NCBI GenBank assembly: GCA_947482825.1
Contig: CANKMT010000007.1
Coordinates: 18,072-82,071, forward strand
Reading direction: 5' to 3'
Length of the DNA: 64,000 bases
From: Betaproteobacteria bacterium
Lineage (GTDB): Bacteria > Pseudomonadota > Gammaproteobacteria > Burkholderiales > SG8-39
Positions within the stretch are counted from its first letter, which is position 1. Each line of letters opens with the position of its first letter. Shown in pieces: positions 36,263 through 45,708 of this stretch. The notes under the pieces are model-generated. The model ran no database searches and had not been told where the DNA came from. It was given only the letters and a program-made list of their open reading frames with translations. The translations under genes and the position numbers were made by a program.

Positions 36263-38373
36263 GTGGTGATCAGTGCATCCACGGCCAGCACGCCGCCAGA
36301 GCGAACGATTACGGGGTTCACGTCGATCTCGGAGATACACGCGGCGTGATCCGCGGCGAGTTCAGAAACCCGAGCGACAACGTCGGCCAGGGCCTCGATG
36401 TCCACTGGCGTGCTGCCGCGGAAACCCGTCAGCAACGGATACCCTTTTAAGCGGGCCAACATCGTCTTCGCCTCCTGCGTCGAAACCGGCGCGATTGCGA
36501 CAGTCGCGTCGCGCATCAATTCGACCATGACGCCACCCAGGCCAACCAGCGCCACGGCTCCGACGACCGGGTCGATGCGCGCGCCAACGATCACTTCGAC
36601 GCCCGGCTTTGCCATCGGCTGCACAAGCACGCCCGCGATATCGGAGGTGAACTTCTGTGCGTTGGCGATGATCTGCGCAAAGGCCGATCGCACTCCGGCC
36701 TCGTCCTCAAGCCCCAATCGCACGCCGCCGGCTTCGGTTTTGTGGGCGATCGCGGGGGATTCGATCTTCAACGCGACCGGGTATCCGAACCCGGCGGCCG
36801 CAGCGACCGCTTCATCGACGGTGAGCGCAAGCTTTTCGGGCCCCACGGGCACACCGTAGGCGGCCAGCACGCGCTTGGACTGCCTTTCGGTGAGCGCTCG
36901 TTGCGAGGCGCCGAGGATTTCGCCAGCCTGCGATCTCGCGGCCGCATCCGAAAGGCGGGCGGCCGCGCAGGGTGCAGTCGCGTCGGCGCGCGCATGCCAC
37001 GCCGCGATTGCGGCAAAGCACCGGTCCATGGAACGAAACAGCGGCAGCCGGTTGTCCGATTCGAACAGGTCGGCGCCCGGCCCCTGCAGCCATTCGCTCA
37101 GCCAGGCGATGATGATCGGCTTGCTGTACTTCTCCTCCAAAGCGCGAATCTGGGCATACCGCGCAACGGTGACTTCGGGATGCGAAAGGCTTTGCGGAAG
37201 GACGAGCGCACCATACTGCGGATCCTCGAGCAATGCCGAAACGCACAGCGTGAACGATTCGGGCACGTTCAGCACCTGCCCGGTCGGGTCGCAAGGGTTT
37301 CGCGCGGCCCCAAAGGCCGGGATGATCGTCTGCAGCACCCTGGTCGTCGCTTCGAGCGGTTGCGGCATCGCCACGGCGTACTTTTCCGCCTTGTCGGCCG
37401 CGATCACGCCCGCACCGCCCGAACTCGACACCACTGCGACGCCGCGCGCCGACGGTTTGCCCGCGCAGGCAAAGAAGTGCCCCGTTTCGACCAGCGCCTC
37501 GAAATCGTCGACCACCACGAACCCGGCCCTCTCGAACAACGCCATCATCGCGTCGTGCGAACTGGCGAGCGAGCCCGTATGCGACTGCGCGGCGAGCGCG
37601 CCGGACTGCGTTGCGCCGAGTTTGTAGATCACGACCGCTTTGTCGGCCCGCCGCGCACGCTCCCCCGCCGCAAGCAGCTTCGCGGCGTCGCGCACGCCTT
37701 CGAAAACGCAGACGATCGAGCGGCAGCCCGGATCATCGGCAAGGAAGGCGATCAGGTCGGCAATATCGATGTCGGCGGAGTTGCCGGCCGAGATGAAATG
37801 GGAAAAGCCGCGCCCGCGTTCGGCTGCCTGCAGCAATGCGTACCCCAGCGCGCCGGACTGGCTCACGATACCCACCGGACCGACGCGATGCGGCAACTTG
37901 TAATAGTCCGGCATGAAGGTCATGCCGGCGCGCGTGATGTTGTTGACCAGGCCGATGCAGTTCGGGCCGAGCACCCGGAGCCTGCGCTCTTTCGCGATGC
38001 CGGCGATCCGGTCCTGCGCCGCCTTGCCGTCGCCGGTTTCCATTTCGCCGTAGGCCGACGCATACACGATCACGCCACCTGCACCAACATCGGCCGCCTC
38101 ACCCAACAGGGCTTCGACACCGACCTTCGGCACGACGAGCACGACGCAATCCGGCGGCTTGGGCAGCGCCGCGAGTGACGGATAACAAGGCCAGTCGGCG
38201 ATTCGTTCGTACTTCGCATTGACGAGGAATACATCACCGGAAAAGTGTCCGAGGTTCTCGAAAGAACGCATGCCGAACGCACCGGGTCGCGGCGACATGC
38301 CGACAATCGCAACAGTCTTGGGGTCGATCAGCCGGGCCAGATCCGCGTGCTCGAAAGGTTCACGGGTCATCAT
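36253..38373 (-). CDS. NDP-forming acyl-CoA synthetase (acetate-CoA ligase ADP-forming type)
   Basis: 706 residues from ATG 38373, two bases after the VOC gene stop. The CoA-binding Rossmann domain (DPKTVAIVGMSPRPGAFG) and succinyl-CoA-ligase-like domains (GIVSQSGALGYALL, then AAQSHTGSLASSHDAMMALF, holding the phosphohistidine-type H) are fused to a C-terminal ATP-grasp subunit (KRVLAAYGVPVGPEKLALT, ALKIESPAIAHKTEAGGVRLGL). It interconverts an acyl-CoA and acid with ADP/ATP. It lies in one operon with a VOC protein and a crotonase, implying it processes the acyl-CoA they act on. Confidence 0.87.
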   Translation of the reverse strand: MMTREPFEHADLARLIDPKTVAIVGMSPRPGAFGMRSFENLGHFSGDVFLVNAKYERIADWPCYPSLAALPKPPDCVVLVVPKVGVEALLGEAADVGAGGVIVYASAYGEMETGDGKAAQDRIAGIAKERRLRVLGPNCIGLVNNITRAGMTFMPDYYKLPHRVGPVGIVSQSGALGYALLQAAERGRGFSHFISAGNSADIDIADLIAFLADDPGCRSIVCVFEGVRDAAKLLAAGERARRADKAVVIYKLGATQSGALAAQSHTGSLASSHDAMMALFERAGFVVVDDFEALVETGHFFACAGKPSARGVAVVSSSGGAGVIAADKAEKYAVAMPQPLEATTRVLQTIIPAFGAARNPCDPTGQVLNVPESFTLCVSALLEDPQYGALVLPQSLSHPEVTVARYAQIRALEEKYSKPIIIAWLSEWLQGPGADLFESDNRLPLFRSMDRCFAAIAAWHARADATAPCAAARLSDAAARSQAGEILGASQRALTERQSKRVLAAYGVPVGPEKLALTVDEAVAAAAGFGYPVALKIESPAIAHKTEAGGVRLGLEDEAGVRSAFAQIIANAQKFTSDIAGVLVQPMAKPGVEVIVGARIDPVVGAVALVGLGGVMVELMRDATVAIAPVSTQEAKTMLARLKGYPLLTGFRGSTPVDIEALADVVARVSELAADHAACISEIDVNPVIVRSGGVLAVDALITTKK

Positions 38374-38375
38374 CA

Positions 38376-39176
38376 CTATCGCACCTCGTGAAGCCGAAAA
38401 CGCACGCCACAGACGCGGATATCGCCGCGGGCATCCACGCAACCAAGAGACTTTGCGGCCTCCGCCACCTTTTCGCGATCTACAACCTGCAGTTCAATTC
38501 CGGCAAGAACTGCCTGCACGTCGTTCGTGGGCAGGAATTCAAGCGCGCCCGAGTCCAGCGCGATCCGATTACGCCCCTCCGCAGCCGCATGCGAGGGCTT
38601 TTGCAGGATGTCGCCCCAGCGCGCGGAGAACGCTGCCGGATCGGGACATTCGATCTCCGCGCCAAGCATTCGTTGCGTCACACCGGAACGGATGGCTTTC
38701 TGCCAATCGGCCCCTGCTGGCGAATACGGCCCCATAGGATTGTCCCCGCCCCGCGTTCGATTGAATTCGAGCATAGCCCCGCCGGTATCCTTGGGATGCA
38801 ACTGCACGCCGAGGTAGTCGGCGTGCCGGATCAGGTTTGCCGTGCGCACCCCCATCGATGCGCAATGCAGCTGCCTTGCGGCGGGATCCGCGCAATCCAT
38901 GATGATCATGTAACCATGCCGGCCCTCGTGGCGCTCGAGGAATCGACCGGCTGCCGTGCCCGGCCGCACGGGGGAAACGATTTCGATGAAATCGGTGCCG
39001 ACCGGAAAAAGCACGTTCTCAAGGCCATATCGCGCAACATTGGGGTCGCGATAGCACACCTCGAGGCCGAAGATCTTGCGGATCCGATCCGTCTCCAGCG
39101 CGAGGTCCACAGCCACCAGGCAGACTTGTCGCAGGCGCAGCCAGTCGGGCGCCGCCGGTGCGGCGGTGGCGGCCAC
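38376..39176 (-). CDS. VOC/glyoxalase-like protein
   Basis: 266 residues from GTG 39176, one base beyond the crotonase stop; a longer open frame upstream runs inside the crotonase gene and is rejected. The sequence LRLRQVCLVAVDLALETDRI begins a vicinal-oxygen-chelate domain, with a second half from GVTQRMLGAEIECPDPAAF. It resembles the glyoxalase-like domain group rather than a defined dioxygenase. Role unknown; its position between a crotonase and a CoA ligase suggests an epimerase or lyase step on an acyl-CoA. Confidence 0.75.
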   Translation of the reverse strand: MAATAAPAAPDWLRLRQVCLVAVDLALETDRIRKIFGLEVCYRDPNVARYGLENVLFPVGTDFIEIVSPVRPGTAAGRFLERHEGRHGYMIIMDCADPAARQLHCASMGVRTANLIRHADYLGVQLHPKDTGGAMLEFNRTRGGDNPMGPYSPAGADWQKAIRSGVTQRMLGAEIECPDPAAFSARWGDILQKPSHAAAEGRNRIALDSGALEFLPTNDVQAVLAGIELQVVDREKVAEAAKSLGCVDARGDIRVCGVRFRLHEVR

Positions 39177-39177
39177 T

Positions 39178-40017
39178 TTAGCGGCCCTTGAACGCCGGCG
39201 CGCGCTTCTCGACGTAGTGGGCCACGCCCTCCTTGAAATCCTCGCTTGCAAAACTCTTCTGCATTTCTTCGTCTGCAACGGCGAGGGCGGTCGAAAAATC
39301 CTGGAATAGCGATTTCCAGATCTGTGCCTTGATAACTGCCGTAGAGCGCGGCGACACGGTGTCGGCCATGGTCTGCGCATAGGCCATGACCTCGGCCATG
39401 AAAGCCGCCTGGGGGAATACCTTGCTCACCAACCCCATCTTTTCAGCCTCGGCCGCGCCGAACTTGCGCGCTGAGAAGAGCAGGTCCAGCGAATTCGCGG
39501 GCCCCACCAGGCGCGGAAGCAGCCAACTCGCACCGTGCTCGGCAATCAGGCCGCGCTGCGCGAACGAAGTGGTGAATTTTGCATCGCTTCCGGCAAAGCG
39601 GATGTCCGCATAGAGCGCAATGACGAAACCGAGTCCTGCCGCCGGGCCATTGATGGCCGCGATGATCGGTTTGCATGCCTTGAAGAAGTAACCGAATCTT
39701 CCGCCGTAGTGGCCGGACACATCGGGCCCGAAATTCGACGAAAAGTCCGGCGGCGCCTCGGCTTCTTCCGGTCGATTTCGCGCGCCGCCGGCGTTGATGC
39801 CTTGGAGGAGCCTCATGTCCGCCCCGGCGCAGAAACCACGCCCGGCGCCTGTGAGGACAATCACGCGAACCGCAGCGTCGGCAACCGCTGCCGCAACCGC
39901 CTTCCTGAGCCCGACCCCCATCGCCGCAGTAAAGGCGTTTAGCGATTCCGGGCGATTGAGACGGATCACCGCCACCCGGCCCTGAACTTCGTAGAGGACG
40001 TCGTCAAAGGTGCTCAT
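39178..40017 (-). CDS. Enoyl-CoA hydratase/isomerase family protein with altered active site
   Basis: 279 residues behind GGAG. The crotonase fold is clear (LTGAGRGFCAGADMRLLQG; AAINGPAAGLGFVIALYADIRFA; RGLIAEHGASWLLPRLVG). The first catalytic glutamate of hydratases is replaced by V132, while E160 keeps the second acid, so it is more likely an isomerase or dehalogenase/thioesterase-type member than a simple hydratase. It is first in the operon with the VOC protein and the NDP-forming CoA ligase. Confidence 0.87.
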   Translation of the reverse strand: MSTFDDVLYEVQGRVAVIRLNRPESLNAFTAAMGVGLRKAVAAAVADAAVRVIVLTGAGRGFCAGADMRLLQGINAGGARNRPEEAEAPPDFSSNFGPDVSGHYGGRFGYFFKACKPIIAAINGPAAGLGFVIALYADIRFAGSDAKFTTSFAQRGLIAEHGASWLLPRLVGPANSLDLLFSARKFGAAEAEKMGLVSKVFPQAAFMAEVMAYAQTMADTVSPRSTAVIKAQIWKSLFQDFSTALAVADEEMQKSFASEDFKEGVAHYVEKRAPAFKGR

Positions 40018-40041
40018 GCAGTCTCCATCTTGTTTTCGGGG

Positions 40042-40431
40042 TCATGCCTGCCAGACGCCGTAGCCTTCCTCGCGCAGGCCGATCGCCAGTTCGACCTCCA
40101 TTTCCTGAGCGGCACGATAGGGCATCGGGTTATAGAACTTGTACAGCGCCGGCAGCAGGCGCAGTCCGTACCGGTGCGCAAAGCGGTTCGCCTTGATGCC
40201 TTTGCGATGATTCTCGAAGCGCCTTTCCGGCGTAAGCCCGGTCATGCCCACATAAACGCAGGGCTTGGTCACATCGTAATCCGGATTCGCCCGCCTGAAT
40301 CGCGCTTCGTTCAGCACTTCCGGGCCGAGTTCAATCACATAGACCGAGTGCCGGTGACGCGCCGCCTCGCGTGCAGGCTTGCTCGCAGCAGCCGCGCCGG
40401 CCTTGGCGCCCGTGGTCGTCCCCCCCGCCAT
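40042..40431 (-). CDS. GIY-YIG-like small protein
   Basis: 129 residues. After a low-complexity N-terminus it shows SVYVIEL (the GIY-type strand), a roughly 25-residue insertion, then CVYVGMTGLTPERRFENHRKG, equivalent to the YIG strand plus the arginine helix, and EMEVELAIGLREEGYGVW with a candidate catalytic glutamate. It may be a divergent nuclease or a degenerate, non-catalytic member. It is probably co-transcribed upstream of the crotonase operon, with only 24 bases between. No ribosome site is evident. Confidence 0.6.
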   Translation of the reverse strand: MAGGTTTGAKAGAAAASKPAREAARHRHSVYVIELGPEVLNEARFRRANPDYDVTKPCVYVGMTGLTPERRFENHRKGIKANRFAHRYGLRLLPALYKFYNPMPYRAAQEMEVELAIGLREEGYGVWQA

Positions 40432-40533
40432 CCGGCGAGACTAACCGGGTTCGATTTACGCTGCAATGCCGCGTCGATTGCGAAGCAACGGCGCAATCAT
40501 ATGCGCGATACTTTGCCCAAAGGGGAGAGGATC

Positions 40534-42102
40534 GTGGCCGAAGAGAACCTGCTTACAGTCGTGCGCACCGTGATCTCGGACAATCCGGGGGCCGTCGCCT
40601 ATCGCACCCTGACGCGTGCGTGGACGATGCGCGAGGTGGGCGAGGCTTCGGACCGGATCGCGCGCGGCCTCAAGGCGCTCGGCATCGGGCCCGGAGACCG
40701 GGTGGCGGCCCTTACCAAGCACACTACCGAATGCATCCTGCTCACCCTGGCGGCGTGCAAGGTCGGCGCGGTCTTCATGCCAGTGAACTGGAGGCTTGCC
40801 GCGCCCGAGGTGGAATTCATCGTCAACGACGGCAAGGCGCGTTTCCTCGTGGCGGACGCGGCTTTCCTGCCGGCCGTGCAAAAGGGCGCTTATCCTGGCG
40901 TCGCCCTGACCCTCGCCACCGACCGCGCTGAAGGCTACGAGAGTTTCCACGATTGGCTCGCGCGGTTCGAGCCGCTGGCTGAGCACCACGCCGCGGGGGC
41001 GAGCGAAACCGCGCTCCAGCTCTATTCGTCGGGCACCACCGGTCTGCCCAAAGGGGTCGAGCTGACCCATGCCAACCTGCTCCTGCCGCGGAGCCTCTTC
41101 CGCGACGTGTGGGGCTTCCGAGCCGGCAAGTCGGTCATGTTCAACGCGCTGCCGGCGTTTCACATCGCTGGCATCGAACTCGCGCTGCTGACGTTGCTGC
41201 TCGGCGGTGAAACGGTGGTGCAGCCGGAATTCGATCCCCAGAAGATCATCCCGGCCATCGGCGAGCATCGCGTCACGCACATGTTTCTCGTCCCCGCGAT
41301 GATCATGGTGCTCGTCAACACTCCGGGAGCGGATAAGGCCGACTATTCCTCGCTCGAGAGGTTCGCCTACGGCGCCGCGCCGATCAGCGAAAAGGTGCTG
41401 CTGGACGCGATGCGAGTGTTCGGCTGCGGTTTCCTACAGGTATACGGCCTGACGGAAACCACCGGCGCGGTCACTTTCCTGCCGCAGGAAGACCACGCAC
41501 CCAACGGCCCTCGCGCGCACTTGCTGCGCTCGGCGGGCAAAGCGCTGCCGGGGGTGGAACTGCGCATCGTCGGCGCTTCGGGCAAGGACGCGTCCGACGG
41601 CGATGTCGGCGAAGTCTGGATCCGCACCGCGCAGAACATGAAGGGCTACTGGAACAATCCCGGGGCGACTCGAGACGTCTTCCCGGAAGGGCAGCCAGCC
41701 GACGGCGGGTGGTTTCGCAGCGGCGATGCCGGGTACCTGCGCGAGGGGTACCTCTACATCCACGACCGCATCAAAGACATGATCATCTCGGGTGGCGAGA
41801 ACATCTACCCGGCCGAAGTCGAGAATGCGCTGATGAAGCATCCGGCCGTGGCCGACGTGGCGGTCATCGGTGTGCCCGACGAAAAGTGGGGTGAAGCGGT
41901 CAAGGCGTGCGTGGTGCTCAAGCCCGCGACAAGCGCGGATGCGGGCACCCTCATTGCGTTTGCGCGTGAGCAGATCGCCCACTACAAATGCCCGCGCAGC
42001 ATCGATTTCCTGCCGGCCTTGCCGCGCAATCCGAGCGGGAAACTCCTGAAGTACCAGTTGCGAAAACCCTATTGGGAGGGGTTGGAACGCCGGGTGAACT
42101 GA
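40534..42102 (+). CDS. AMP-forming acyl-CoA synthetase
   Basis: 522 residues from GTG 40534, chosen because AGGGGAG lies six bases upstream; ATG 40501 would add 11 residues. The adenylation motifs are present: LQLYSSGTTGLPKGVELTHAN, FLQVYGLTETTGAVTF, GWFRSGDAGYLREGYLYIHDR, and PRNPSGKLLKYQLR with the catalytic lysine. It activates a medium- or short-chain acid to acyl-CoA. It stands alone, divergent from the GIY-YIG-like gene and convergent with a metallophosphoesterase gene. Confidence 0.9.
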   Translation: MAEENLLTVVRTVISDNPGAVAYRTLTRAWTMREVGEASDRIARGLKALGIGPGDRVAALTKHTTECILLTLAACKVGAVFMPVNWRLAAPEVEFIVNDGKARFLVADAAFLPAVQKGAYPGVALTLATDRAEGYESFHDWLARFEPLAEHHAAGASETALQLYSSGTTGLPKGVELTHANLLLPRSLFRDVWGFRAGKSVMFNALPAFHIAGIELALLTLLLGGETVVQPEFDPQKIIPAIGEHRVTHMFLVPAMIMVLVNTPGADKADYSSLERFAYGAAPISEKVLLDAMRVFGCGFLQVYGLTETTGAVTFLPQEDHAPNGPRAHLLRSAGKALPGVELRIVGASGKDASDGDVGEVWIRTAQNMKGYWNNPGATRDVFPEGQPADGGWFRSGDAGYLREGYLYIHDRIKDMIISGGENIYPAEVENALMKHPAVADVAVIGVPDEKWGEAVKACVVLKPATSADAGTLIAFAREQIAHYKCPRSIDFLPALPRNPSGKLLKYQLRKPYWEGLERRVN

Positions 42103-42134
42103 CCGCGGCGACTACTGCCCAGGTTTGCCGGAAG

Positions 42135-43271
42135 TTACGCCGGCACCAACCGCAGGTGCGTAATCTCCGAGGGCGCGCCCACCCGCTTTGGCGGACCCCA
42201 ATACCCGGTGCCGCGGCTGGTGTAGACCCAAAGCCCGCCCAGCCTGCGCAATCCCGAGGTGAAAGGTTGTTGCATGCGGACGAAGAAATTCCACGGCCAG
42301 AACTGGCCGCCGTGCGTATGCCCGGAAAGCTGCAGGTGAAATCCCGCCGCCTCGGCCAGGACCGCCGACCGGGGCTGGTGGGCGAGCAGCAGACGCAGCG
42401 CGTCCCGGGGCGCGCCGGCCAAGGCCGCGGCCGGATCGCTGCGATGCGATTCGTCGAAGTGATGCGCGCCGAAATCGGTGACGCCGGCCACGACGACCGA
42501 CTCGCCCTCATGCTCGAGCACCACGTGCTCGTTCATGAGCACGCACATCCCGAGCCTGCGCAACTCCATGACCCAACCCGCGACGCCGGAGTAGTACTCG
42601 TGGTTGCCGGTCACGAAATAACTTCCATGGCGCGACGTCAGGCGCGCGAGCGGCGCGGTATGCGTCGCGAGTTGGGCAACGCTCCCGTCGACCAGGTCAC
42701 CGGTGATCGCGATCATGTCGGCTTCGAGCGCATTCACGGCGTCCACGATGGCATCGACGTAGCGCCGCCGGATGGTCGGCCCGACGTGGATGTCGCTGAT
42801 CTGCGCGATCGTGAAACCATTCAGTGCATAAGGCAGCCCGGCGATCGACACGTCCACCATGCGCACGACCGCGCGACGGCGCGCGTTGAAGAACCCCACC
42901 AGCGTGAGCCCTGCGGCCAACACCGGCACGAGCACCGCGCTCCACGCATGGAATTGCGCCAGCGCAGCCGGATTCGGAAACCACAACTCAAGCGCAGCGA
43001 TTCCCAACAGGAACACGTCGCGCAGGACCGTGAGCACAAACAGGGAAGAAAACGACCCCATTGCGATCGACCCGGCCCAGACCAAGCCGTCGGCCAGGAT
43101 CCTGTGCTGTGCGCGCCGCGCGAAGAACCCCTGCGGAAGGAGGACCGCCGAAAGGACCAGCCACGCGGCCATCGTCGCGACCGCACCCGTGCCGAAGGAC
43201 GCCAGGTCGGGCAGCAACCGCCATCCTGCATAAGCGTGGAACAGGGCAAGCAGGCCGTAGATACGTACCAC
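42135..43271 (-). CDS. Membrane-anchored metallophosphoesterase (YkuE-like)
   Basis: About 378 residues; the start is uncertain, with GTG 43271 chosen because it precedes the first membrane helix (IYGLLALFHAYAGWRLLPDL). About four N-terminal helices lead to a calcineurin-type domain with the ordered metal motifs AQISDIHVGP, AITGDLVDG, VTGNHEYY and LQLSGHTHGGQFWPW. Relatives hydrolyse UDP-diacylglucosamine or other phosphoesters at the membrane. The upstream hydrolase gene ends at 43340. Confidence 0.85.
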   Translation of the reverse strand: MVRIYGLLALFHAYAGWRLLPDLASFGTGAVATMAAWLVLSAVLLPQGFFARRAQHRILADGLVWAGSIAMGSFSSLFVLTVLRDVFLLGIAALELWFPNPAALAQFHAWSAVLVPVLAAGLTLVGFFNARRRAVVRMVDVSIAGLPYALNGFTIAQISDIHVGPTIRRRYVDAIVDAVNALEADMIAITGDLVDGSVAQLATHTAPLARLTSRHGSYFVTGNHEYYSGVAGWVMELRRLGMCVLMNEHVVLEHEGESVVVAGVTDFGAHHFDESHRSDPAAALAGAPRDALRLLLAHQPRSAVLAEAAGFHLQLSGHTHGGQFWPWNFFVRMQQPFTSGLRRLGGLWVYTSRGTGYWGPPKRVGAPSEITHLRLVPA

Positions 43272-43339
43272 GCGTAAGCCATTGGCGGTGTCGATCCTTG
43301 CCAGATGGGGGCGGTCCGGCGCAAGGCAAGGGCCTTCGT

Positions 43340-44056
43340 TCAGCCGCCTTTGCGAATCCAGCCCTTGATCGCCTCGACCGTTTCGCGCTCGATGCCGTTG
43401 AACCCATGATGGGCGAATGCGCCGCATTCGTCGCCGGTCGAGAAGCCGCCTTCCATGGCAATGAAATCGTTGCCGAATTTCTCGTGCGAGCGCAGCGCAG
43501 CACTGTATGGCGTCACCCGGCACCAGTCGTTGGCGTGATGGATGACAAGATGGCGATTGCGATACTGGCTGGCATCGAAAGAGTAGATCTGGGCGCGCGA
43601 AGAAGAGTGGATCGCCCCGGCGATTCTGTCCTGCAGGTAGGGCGAAAGCCTCATCGTGGGGCCCGTTCCGTTGCTGGTCCCGGCCAGATAGACCTTCGCG
43701 CCCGGAAAGCGCCGCGCGATATCGTCGAGCACCGCCTGGATGCGAGCTTCGCTGTCGCTCGCATCGGTGGTGACGGTGACGAAGTCCGGGTCGACGAAGA
43801 ACTTGCGCGAACGCAGCAGGAAATTGCCGCGGTAGCTGTAAACGAGCCTGCCATCGCGCATGTACGGGTTGACCTGGCCGTTGCCGCCCGGGAACAGGAT
43901 AAGCACGTACTTCGGGCTGCCGCCGGCGGAGTCGAGGATGTAGGGAACCGAATCGCCGTTCGGGTAGTGCGCGGTCGTGACGAGTTCCTCGGCCGCCCCG
44001 CACGGTTGCATGCACAGGCTCGAAACAACCGCGAGAAGCGCGACCGCGATCTTCAT
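43340..44056 (-). CDS. Secreted alpha/beta hydrolase
   Basis: 238 residues from ATG 44056, behind GAGGTG. A signal peptide (MKIAVALLAVVSSLCMQPCG, cut near GAA|EE) is followed by an alpha/beta-hydrolase core: YVLILFPGGNGQ (oxyanion region), the nucleophile elbow LAGTSNGTG, and a late HHGFNGIERE with a candidate catalytic histidine. It is likely a periplasmic esterase or lipase-like enzyme; its substrate is unknown. It is followed closely by the metallophosphoesterase gene. Confidence 0.72.
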   Translation of the reverse strand: MKIAVALLAVVSSLCMQPCGAAEELVTTAHYPNGDSVPYILDSAGGSPKYVLILFPGGNGQVNPYMRDGRLVYSYRGNFLLRSRKFFVDPDFVTVTTDASDSEARIQAVLDDIARRFPGAKVYLAGTSNGTGPTMRLSPYLQDRIAGAIHSSSRAQIYSFDASQYRNRHLVIHHANDWCRVTPYSAALRSHEKFGNDFIAMEGGFSTGDECGAFAHHGFNGIERETVEAIKGWIRKGG

Positions 44057-44086
44057 GACACCTCTATCGGGCGCCTCCATGTCGTC

Positions 44087-45622
44087 CTAGGCCGGCCCCG
44101 CCTTCCAGTACCGGTCGCGCAGCAAGCGCTTGTAAAGCTTGCCCGTGGGATGGCGCGGCAGCTCGGCCTCGAAGTCGACCGATTTCGGGCACTTGACGTG
44201 CGAGAGGTTGGCCCGGCACCACGCGATCAACTCTTCGGCCAGCGCGGGCCCGGCGGCCTCCATGTCTGCCGGTTGCACGACCGCTTTCACCTCCTCGCCG
44301 AACTCCTCGTTCGGCACGCCGATCACGGCGACGTCCATGACCTTGGGATGCGTGACCATCAGGTTCTCGATTTCCTGCGGGTAGATGTTCACGCCGCCGG
44401 AGATGATCATGAAGTGCTTGCGGTCGGTGAGGTAGAGGTAGCCTTCTTCGTCGAGGTATCCGACATCGCCGAGCGTCGACCAGCCTTCCGCGCTCTTGGA
44501 CGACGCGGTTTTGGCCGGGTCCTTGTGGTATTCGAACGCCGGTCCGTTGGCGAAGTAGATCGTGCCGGTCTCGCCCGCCGTCAGGACCCTGCCCTCATCG
44601 TCGAGGATGCGCAGTTCGCCCACCAGCGCGCGTCCCACCGTACCGGGGTGCGCTAGCCAGTCCTGCGAATTGCAGGCGACGAATCCATTGCCTTCCGTTC
44701 CCGCGTAGTACTCATACAGCACCGGGCCCCACCAGTCGATCATGGCCTCCTTGACCTGCACCGGGCAGGGTGCGGCCGCGTGGATCGCGACCTTGAGCGA
44801 ATCGTGGCGATAGCGCGAGCGGACTTCGGGGGCGAGTTTTTGCATGCGCACGAACATGGTCGGCACCCACTGGCTGTGCGTGATCGAGTGGCGTTCGATC
44901 AGGGCGATCGCCTCCTCGGCATCGAAATGCTCCATCAGCACCGAAGTCCCGCCGAACCGCATCACGGTCATGTTGAAGCGCAGCGGCGCAGCGTGATACA
45001 GAGGCGCAGGCGACAGGTAGACCGAATCATTGCCCAGGCCATAGAGCTTTGTCGCGACCATCATGAGCGTGCTCGGCGCGTCGATCGCTTCGTCGAGCAG
45101 CTCGGTCTTCACGCCCTTGGGCCGGCCGGTGGTGCCGGAGGAGTACAGCATGTCGCGCCCGGCCGATTCGTCAGCGATGCGCGAGACGGGCTGCGCATCG
45201 CGCGCTGCTTCCCACGACGCGTGTCCGGGCAGCGCGCCATTCACCGAGTACCGCGAGAGCACGCTCGGACTATTCGACAGCAGTTCGGCGGCCTGCCCGG
45301 CAAGGCTCGAGGACACGATCAACGCCTTGGCGCCGCAATCGGCGAGGATGTACTCCGCCTCCTGCGTGGACAGGCGCGAGCTCATGGCGGTAAACAGCAA
45401 CCCTGAACGCTGCGCCGCGAAGCAGATCTCGAAGTAGCGCGCGTTGTTGTCCATCATCAGCGCGATCGAGTCGCCGCGCTTGAGCCCCAGGCTGCGGAAC
45501 AGGTGCGCGCCCTGGTTGGAGCGGTCCTCGAGCTGGCGATAGCTTACCGACTCACCGGAGCGCGCCATGACGTAGGCGATCTTTTCGGGCGTGGCGATGG
45601 CGTGATGGAAGGGGTGGTACAT
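44087..45622 (-). CDS. AMP-forming acyl-CoA synthetase
   Basis: 511 residues. The motifs MLYSSGTTGRPKGVKTE, LYEYYAGTEGNGFVACNS, GWSTLGDVGYLDEEGYLYLTDRK, and PRHPTGKLYKRLLRD with the catalytic lysine are all present. The YYAGTEG wording resembles the fatty-acid-CoA ligases of steroid or bile-acid type pathways rather than acetyl-CoA synthetases. The secreted hydrolase gene begins 30 bases downstream on the same strand and might supply its acid. Confidence 0.9.
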   Translation of the reverse strand: MYHPFHHAIATPEKIAYVMARSGESVSYRQLEDRSNQGAHLFRSLGLKRGDSIALMMDNNARYFEICFAAQRSGLLFTAMSSRLSTQEAEYILADCGAKALIVSSSLAGQAAELLSNSPSVLSRYSVNGALPGHASWEAARDAQPVSRIADESAGRDMLYSSGTTGRPKGVKTELLDEAIDAPSTLMMVATKLYGLGNDSVYLSPAPLYHAAPLRFNMTVMRFGGTSVLMEHFDAEEAIALIERHSITHSQWVPTMFVRMQKLAPEVRSRYRHDSLKVAIHAAAPCPVQVKEAMIDWWGPVLYEYYAGTEGNGFVACNSQDWLAHPGTVGRALVGELRILDDEGRVLTAGETGTIYFANGPAFEYHKDPAKTASSKSAEGWSTLGDVGYLDEEGYLYLTDRKHFMIISGGVNIYPQEIENLMVTHPKVMDVAVIGVPNEEFGEEVKAVVQPADMEAAGPALAEELIAWCRANLSHVKCPKSVDFEAELPRHPTGKLYKRLLRDRYWKAGPA

Positions 45623-45708
45623 GCGTCAGCCGACGATGGGCGATGGCAGTATTTTGGCTGGAGAGTCAATATTGGCGCGGCCTCCCGCAAAAATTTGGCA
45701 GCAATGCC

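Noticed and set aside
42135..44015. A 626-codon frame suggesting a fused metallophosphoesterase
   Set aside because: Its first ~250 codons are a shadow of the secreted hydrolase gene in another frame; the phosphoesterase part begins near 43271.
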